Positions 51,040 to 54,246 of a stretch of DNA of 54,246 nucleotides are shown here, piece by piece. Both the position numbers and the translations under genes were made by a program. The stretch covers positions 1 through 54,246 of the forward strand of contig WHTI01000006.1 of the NCBI GenBank assembly GCA_009377815.1, read 5' to 3'. The notes under the pieces were generated by a model that worked only from the letters and a program-made list of their open reading frames with translations, was not told the DNA's origin and searched no databases. This DNA comes from Actinomycetota bacterium (GTDB lineage Bacteria > Actinomycetota > CADDZG01 > WHSQ01). Numbering within the stretch: the stretch's first letter is position 1; each line of letters opens with the position of its first letter.

Positions 51040-52200
51040 TTGCCCAAGGTGACCGACACACTGAAGCGCATCGAAGGCCCTCCAGACACCCGCGGAGGGA
51101 CCGCTCCTGTTCCGCTAGGTGTGTTGATCACAGGTTTCGCGGCGATGGTCACGGTGACCTTGGGGACCCTCGTTACCCAACTGTTGTACGCGTACGGTGG
51201 CGCCGGAGGGATGACACCGGGCTGCGAGGCAGAACTGACGGTCACCATCGGCAAGGAAGAGCAACTCGTCACAGGGGCGCTCGGGGTGTGCAACGTCGTC
51301 CGCGGATTTGTCTCGCCCACCGAAACCGCTTTGCTTTGGCTTGGCGTGATCCTGGGTCTCACCGCGGCCGTCGTCGGGTGGGCAGCCTTCAAGCGCATGC
51401 CCTCGCGCCGGATGCGGAATCAGTGCATCGCAGGCGCAGTCGTGGGGATCCAAGCGATCGCGATCGCGGGAGTCATCTTCTGGTTCCGGTCTGGTGACGT
51501 CTTCGCATTTGCCAGGAACTTCCTGAACTTTGGACTTCTCCAGGATTCGCTCAGTGGTTTCGTCCGCGGGGCCAGGAACACACTGCAGCTGGCCTTGGTC
51601 GGGGAGATGGGCGGCATCATCGTCGGTCTCCTACTCGCAGTACTCGTTATCTCCAAGCATCGAGTCGTGAGGGCGCCGGCGCGCGTGTACATCAACTTCT
51701 TTCGAGGCACGCCCCTCATCTGGCAGCTTTCGTTCTTCTCCTTCGCCTTCTCTCTCGGATTCAATATGAGGCTCGAAGCCTTCGCTCTGGCGACATTCGT
51801 CTTCGTTCTGAACACCGGCGCCTACGCTGCCGAGGTATTTCGGGCCGGCATCGAATCGATCGAGCGCGGGCAGATGGAGGCCGCTCGAAGTCTGGGAATG
51901 TCATACCTGCAGGCGATGCGCTACGCGATCGTCCCTCAAGCCGTCCGACGGGTGATCCCACCGTTGATGAACGAGTTCGTCATCCTGATCAAGGACACGG
52001 CCCTGATCGTCGTGTTGGGATTGTCGGCGGCGCAGCTGGATATCTATGGCTTCGCTCGCCAGGGAGCTGCGGCATCGTTCAACGCGACCTTCTTCACAGC
52101 GTCAGCGCTCGCATATCTCGCGGTGACTTTGCCCCTCATCCGACTCGTGAACTATGTGGAGACTCGCCTCCGGTCAGGGTTAACCGGGAGGGTTGGTTGA
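51040..52200 (+). CDS. Polar amino-acid ABC permease with N-terminal membrane extension
   Basis: A 386-residue HisM/GlnP-type permease. TTG 51040 is chosen, eight bases after AAGAAGG; GTG 51049 is an alternative. The core (about 175-386) has [24 protein letters not shown] and the EAA loop [20 protein letters not shown]. The first 175 residues carry three more hydrophobic helices (about 25-52, 87-108, 125-145) and an outside loop with two cysteines (GCEAEL and GVCNVV) that could form a disulfide. Standard members are about 220 residues. Confidence 0.9.
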   Translation: MPKVTDTLKRIEGPPDTRGGTAPVPLGVLITGFAAMVTVTLGTLVTQLLYAYGGAGGMTPGCEAELTVTIGKEEQLVTGALGVCNVVRGFVSPTETALLWLGVILGLTAAVVGWAAFKRMPSRRMRNQCIAGAVVGIQAIAIAGVIFWFRSGDVFAFARNFLNFGLLQDSLSGFVRGARNTLQLALVGEMGGIIVGLLLAVLVISKHRVVRAPARVYINFFRGTPLIWQLSFFSFAFSLGFNMRLEAFALATFVFVLNTGAYAAEVFRAGIESIERGQMEAARSLGMSYLQAMRYAIVPQAVRRVIPPLMNEFVILIKDTALIVVLGLSAAQLDIYGFARQGAAASFNATFFTASALAYLAVTLPLIRLVNYVETRLRSGLTGRVG

Positions 52201-52943
52201 TGCCGAATCCAGACGGATCGTTGGTCAAGCTGGAGAACATCCATAAATGGTTCGGGCAGAACCATGTCCTCAGAGGGATCGATATGACGGTCCAAGCCAA
52301 GAACGTTGTGGTGATCATCGGGCCGTCTGGATCGGGCAAGTCGACCTTGCTTCGCACGATCAACCTCCTTGAGGAGCCGACTGAAGGACACGTCTTCTTC
52401 GAGGGGAAGGACATCACCGACATTCGCACCGATGTGAATGAGATCCGCACTCACATCGGGATCGTGTTCCAGGCGTTCAACCTGTTTCCGCACATGACCG
52501 CGAAGCAGAACATCACGATCTCACTCCGAAAGGTCCTCGATAGGAGTGAGAAGGAAGCAAACGAGATCGCGATGAGGGAGCTCGAGCACATGGGGCTCCC
52601 GGAGAAGGCCGATGCCTATCCGTCGCAGCTATCCGGTGGACAGCAGCAGCGGATCGCCATCGCCCGTGCCCTCGCCATGCGTCCGAAGCTCATGCTCTTC
52701 GATGAGGTGACCTCCGCCCTCGATCCGGAATTGGTCAAGGAGGTCCTCGACGCGATGTCGCGCCTTGCAGAGGAGGGCATGACGATGGTGATCGTGACTC
52801 ACGAGATGGGCTTCGCCCGCGAGGTCGGGACGAGGCTGATCTTCACCGCCGGGGGCAAGATCGTCGAAGACGGTAAACCGCGCGAGATCTTCGATCATCC
52901 GCAAGACGAACGAACGAGGTCGTTCCTGTCGCATGTCTTGTAG
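52200..52943 (+). CDS. glnQ: GlnQ/HisP-type ABC ATPase
   Basis: A 247-residue ATPase for the polar amino-acid transporter. Walker [14 protein letters not shown]-loop [11 protein letters not shown], signature [16 protein letters not shown], Walker [15 protein letters not shown] and switch His in [13 protein letters not shown] 52200 shares a base with the permease stop (TGATG). Its end overlaps the blue-copper lipoprotein gene by 11 bp; a 14-base palindrome GAACGAGGTCGTTC lies at 52912-52925. Confidence 0.95.
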   Translation: MPNPDGSLVKLENIHKWFGQNHVLRGIDMTVQAKNVVVIIGPSGSGKSTLLRTINLLEEPTEGHVFFEGKDITDIRTDVNEIRTHIGIVFQAFNLFPHMTAKQNITISLRKVLDRSEKEANEIAMRELEHMGLPEKADAYPSQLSGGQQQRIAIARALAMRPKLMLFDEVTSALDPELVKEVLDAMSRLAEEGMTMVIVTHEMGFAREVGTRLIFTAGGKIVEDGKPREIFDHPQDERTRSFLSHVL

Positions 52944-53346
52944 GCGCCTGACGAGGATCAAGCTGTTCTTAGCCGGGACACTGCTTCTAGGAGGGTGCGG
53001 CTCCTCAGACGACGAGCCGGGTGGGGGCCGGACGATCCTCCCGCCGAGCACCGGGCCCTATGTTTCGGTCGCGGTCAACAACCACTTCCACGATGTCCAC
53101 CCGGAAGACGACGTGCAACTCACCGGTGACCGCTCACTTGTTATCAGGAACGAGGGCTCCAACCTTCACAACGTGACGCTCGCGGAGGCGGATATCGATG
53201 TGGACATCGCAACGGGGGAGGAGTTCTCGATCGGACCCCCGCTGACCGACCTGCTCGAGGTCGGCAAGACCTACATCTTCTTCTGCAAGTACCACCCCGA
53301 GGACCGGATGCTCGGGCAGTTCACGGTGACCGAGCCGGCTAACTGA
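52933..53346 (+). CDS. Blue-copper (cupredoxin) lipoprotein
   Basis: A 137-residue secreted lipoprotein (LLGGC, Cys22) with a plastocyanin/azurin-type domain. Type-1 copper ligands are visible: His79 in NLHNVTL, then Cys118, His121 and Met126 in [11 protein letters not shown]. Probably an extracytoplasmic electron carrier; the partner is unknown, though the flavin oxidase upstream is not expected to use it. It overlaps the ATPase gene and converges on the DUF554 gene, overlapping it by eight bases. Confidence 0.85.
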   Translation: MSCRRLTRIKLFLAGTLLLGGCGSSDDEPGGGRTILPPSTGPYVSVAVNNHFHDVHPEDDVQLTGDRSLVIRNEGSNLHNVTLAEADIDVDIATGEEFSIGPPLTDLLEVGKTYIFFCKYHPEDRMLGQFTVTEPAN

Positions 53347-54085
53347 CGATCTGCTCGACGATCCCGGCCGCGAGGGGTCCGAGGAACAGGGCCGGGAGCA
53401 GGTTGACCACCCGGATCTGTTTGATCTCGAGCAATCGGAGTGCGATCCCCAGCACCAAGAGGCTCCCGATCGCGCCGAGTTGTGCGATCACCTCCGTCGT
53501 CATCAGTGGTTCGACGAGCGCCGCCGCCAGGGTGACGCCGCCCTGGTAGACGAAGATGATGCCGAGGGACAGGAGCACGCCGACCCCGTAGACGGACGCG
53601 AACCCGAGGGCCGCGAACCCGTCCAGCGCACTCTTGATCGCGAGCAGGCGGATGCTGTCACCGACGCCGTCTTCGATCGCACCCAGGATCGTCAGTGGCC
53701 CGACGCAGAACACCGTCGACGCGATCACGAATCCTTCGACGAAGCTCGAGTGGTCGGGGAGGTGATGGGCGTGAGGGTCCTCTTTTACTCCGAAGCGCTC
53801 CTTGATCCGACCCCCGAAGCGTTCGAGGCGGTCCTCCAGGTTGAGGGCCTCGCCCAGCAGGCCCCCGGCGATGATCGCCCCGATCAGGATGATGAAGCGC
53901 CGTAGCCCGAGGTCGGCGTCGTAGAGCGGCTCCAACCCGGTGATACCGACTGCCAGGGTCACGAGACCGAGGCCCTGCATGATCGTCACGCGCATCCGCT
54001 CGGGCAGGCGGTCGCCCATGAACAGGCCGATGCCTCCGCCGAACGCCACGGTCGCGAGGTTGATCAGGGTTCCGAGGCCCCTCAT
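53339..54085 (-). CDS. DUF554 membrane protein
   Basis: A 248-residue polytopic protein, about seven hydrophobic helices, with the DUF554 pattern: GLGTLINLATVAFGGGIGLFMGDRLPER, GALIAGGLLGEALNLEDRLERFG-type segment (here AIIAGGLLGEALNLEDRL), FVIASTVFCVGPLTILGAIEDG and the C-terminal NLLPALFLGPL. Suggested to be a transporter, function unknown. A His-rich stretch (DPHAHHLPDH) sits in a loop near residue 105. Confidence 0.9.
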   Translation of the reverse strand: MRGLGTLINLATVAFGGGIGLFMGDRLPERMRVTIMQGLGLVTLAVGITGLEPLYDADLGLRRFIILIGAIIAGGLLGEALNLEDRLERFGGRIKERFGVKEDPHAHHLPDHSSFVEGFVIASTVFCVGPLTILGAIEDGVGDSIRLLAIKSALDGFAALGFASVYGVGVLLSLGIIFVYQGGVTLAAALVEPLMTTEVIAQLGAIGSLLVLGIALRLLEIKQIRVVNLLPALFLGPLAAGIVEQIVS

Positions 54086-54102
54086 GGAAGCACCGGGGTC
54101 GT

Positions 54103-54108
54103 TAGGGT
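54103..54108 (+). promoter_or_regulatory. -10-like TAGGGT for the leaderless glycosylase gene
   Basis: TAGGGT ends seven bases before ATG 54116, with no Shine-Dalgarno site, in the 30-bp gap to the divergent DUF554 gene. Confidence 0.45.
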
Positions 54109-54115
54109 CATCGTC

Positions 54116-54246
54116 ATGGCCCGCAACGATGACATAGAAGCGCCCATCCCGGCACCTCTGGTGGCGCCGTCACTGAGCGAGCTATCCGAGATCGTCACCA
54201 CCTGCAGGGCCTGCCCCCGGCTCGTTGAGTGGCGGGAAGAGGTGGC
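54116..54246 (+). CDS. Family-5 uracil-DNA glycosylase, N-terminus only (cut by window end)
   Basis: The last 131 bases open a frame whose residues 26-43 read VTTCRACPRLVEWREEV, the characteristic start of UdgB-type uracil-DNA glycosylases with the first cysteines of their iron-sulfur centre. The enzyme removes uracil from DNA. Only about 43 residues are visible, so the call rests on this motif. Confidence 0.75.
   Translation, partial: MARNDDIEAPIPAPLVAPSLSELSEIVTTCRACPRLVEWREEV

Noticed and set aside
1-54246. CRISPR array, rRNA operon, integrase or prophage genes
   Set aside because: No spaced direct-repeat array, rRNA-like stretch or phage-type gene was found in the window.

Overview
The window is GC-rich DNA with a dense, mostly co-directional gene layout that points to a member of the Actinomycetota. 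The division and cell-wall (dcw) order is actinobacterial: there is no ftsA before ftsZ, and ftsZ is followed by pgeF, a YggS gene, sepF, yggT and divIVA/wag31. The ileS-dksA-like-lspA-rluD-dnaE series, the his cluster followed by the trp cluster, and a PdtaR-type ANTAR regulator also fit. The MurE DNPR motif implies meso-diaminopimelate peptidoglycan. I cannot assign a genus or family.

Layout. 1-10.3 kb: murE (cut by the window start), mraY, murD, ftsW, murG, murC, murB, ftsQ and ftsZ, mostly joined by ATGA, GTGA or TGATG overlaps; murF is missing from its usual place. 10.3-14.0 kb: pgeF, yggS, sepF, yggT, divIVA, a membrane protein with a perfect 12-bp tandem repeat, and a lone receiver domain. 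14.0-17.2 kb: ileS on the minus strand. 17.2-21.6 kb: hydrolase, DUF167 protein, lysine-rich DksA-like protein, lspA, rluD, then a gene with a DUF559 nuclease-like domain enclosed by long inverted repeats. 21.8-26.3 kb: dnaE, a metallo-beta-lactamase-fold hydrolase (minus) and a small zinc-ribbon protein. 26.3-37.8 kb: hisDCBHAF, an M24 peptidase, hisI, trpE, an M28-like lipoprotein, trpC, trpB and trpA. 37.8-39.2 kb: a structured intergenic region, tRNA-Leu(CAA), a coiled-coil protein and PdtaR. 39.4-53.3 kb: an amino-acid uptake and catabolism region with a branched-chain-type ABC transporter (SBP, LivH, LivM, LivG, LivF), an ornithine cyclodeaminase/mu-crystallin protein, a sarcosine-oxidase-like flavoprotein, a VOC protein, a DUF1579-like protein, both aconitase-X subunits, a polar-amino-acid ABC transporter and a blue-copper lipoprotein. 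53.3 kb to the end: a DUF554 membrane protein and the start of a family-5 uracil-DNA glycosylase.

How the parts work together. The first third makes and places the division wall. The middle makes isoleucyl-tRNA, the replicative polymerase, histidine and tryptophan; trpF is absent, so HisA may be the bifunctional PriA type known in actinobacteria. The 39-53 kb region reads as import plus breakdown of a cyclic or N-substituted amino acid, with cis-3-hydroxy-L-proline the best guess, because aconitase X and the mu-crystallin family form that two-step route in other bacteria.

Most unusual signals: (1) a ~1.1 kb unit made of one DUF559 gene between 54-bp inverted repeats matching at 49 of 54 positions; (2) two repeated intergenic cassettes, one shared by murC-murB and livG-livF, the other a decayed copy of the aconitase-X small-subunit tail; (3) all four convergent gene pairs overlap at their stop codons, three through a single CTAG; (4) at least eight genes with a -10-like TANNNT 6-10 nt before the start codon and no Shine-Dalgarno, meaning leaderless or nearly leaderless mRNAs, including ileS, which therefore has no T-box.
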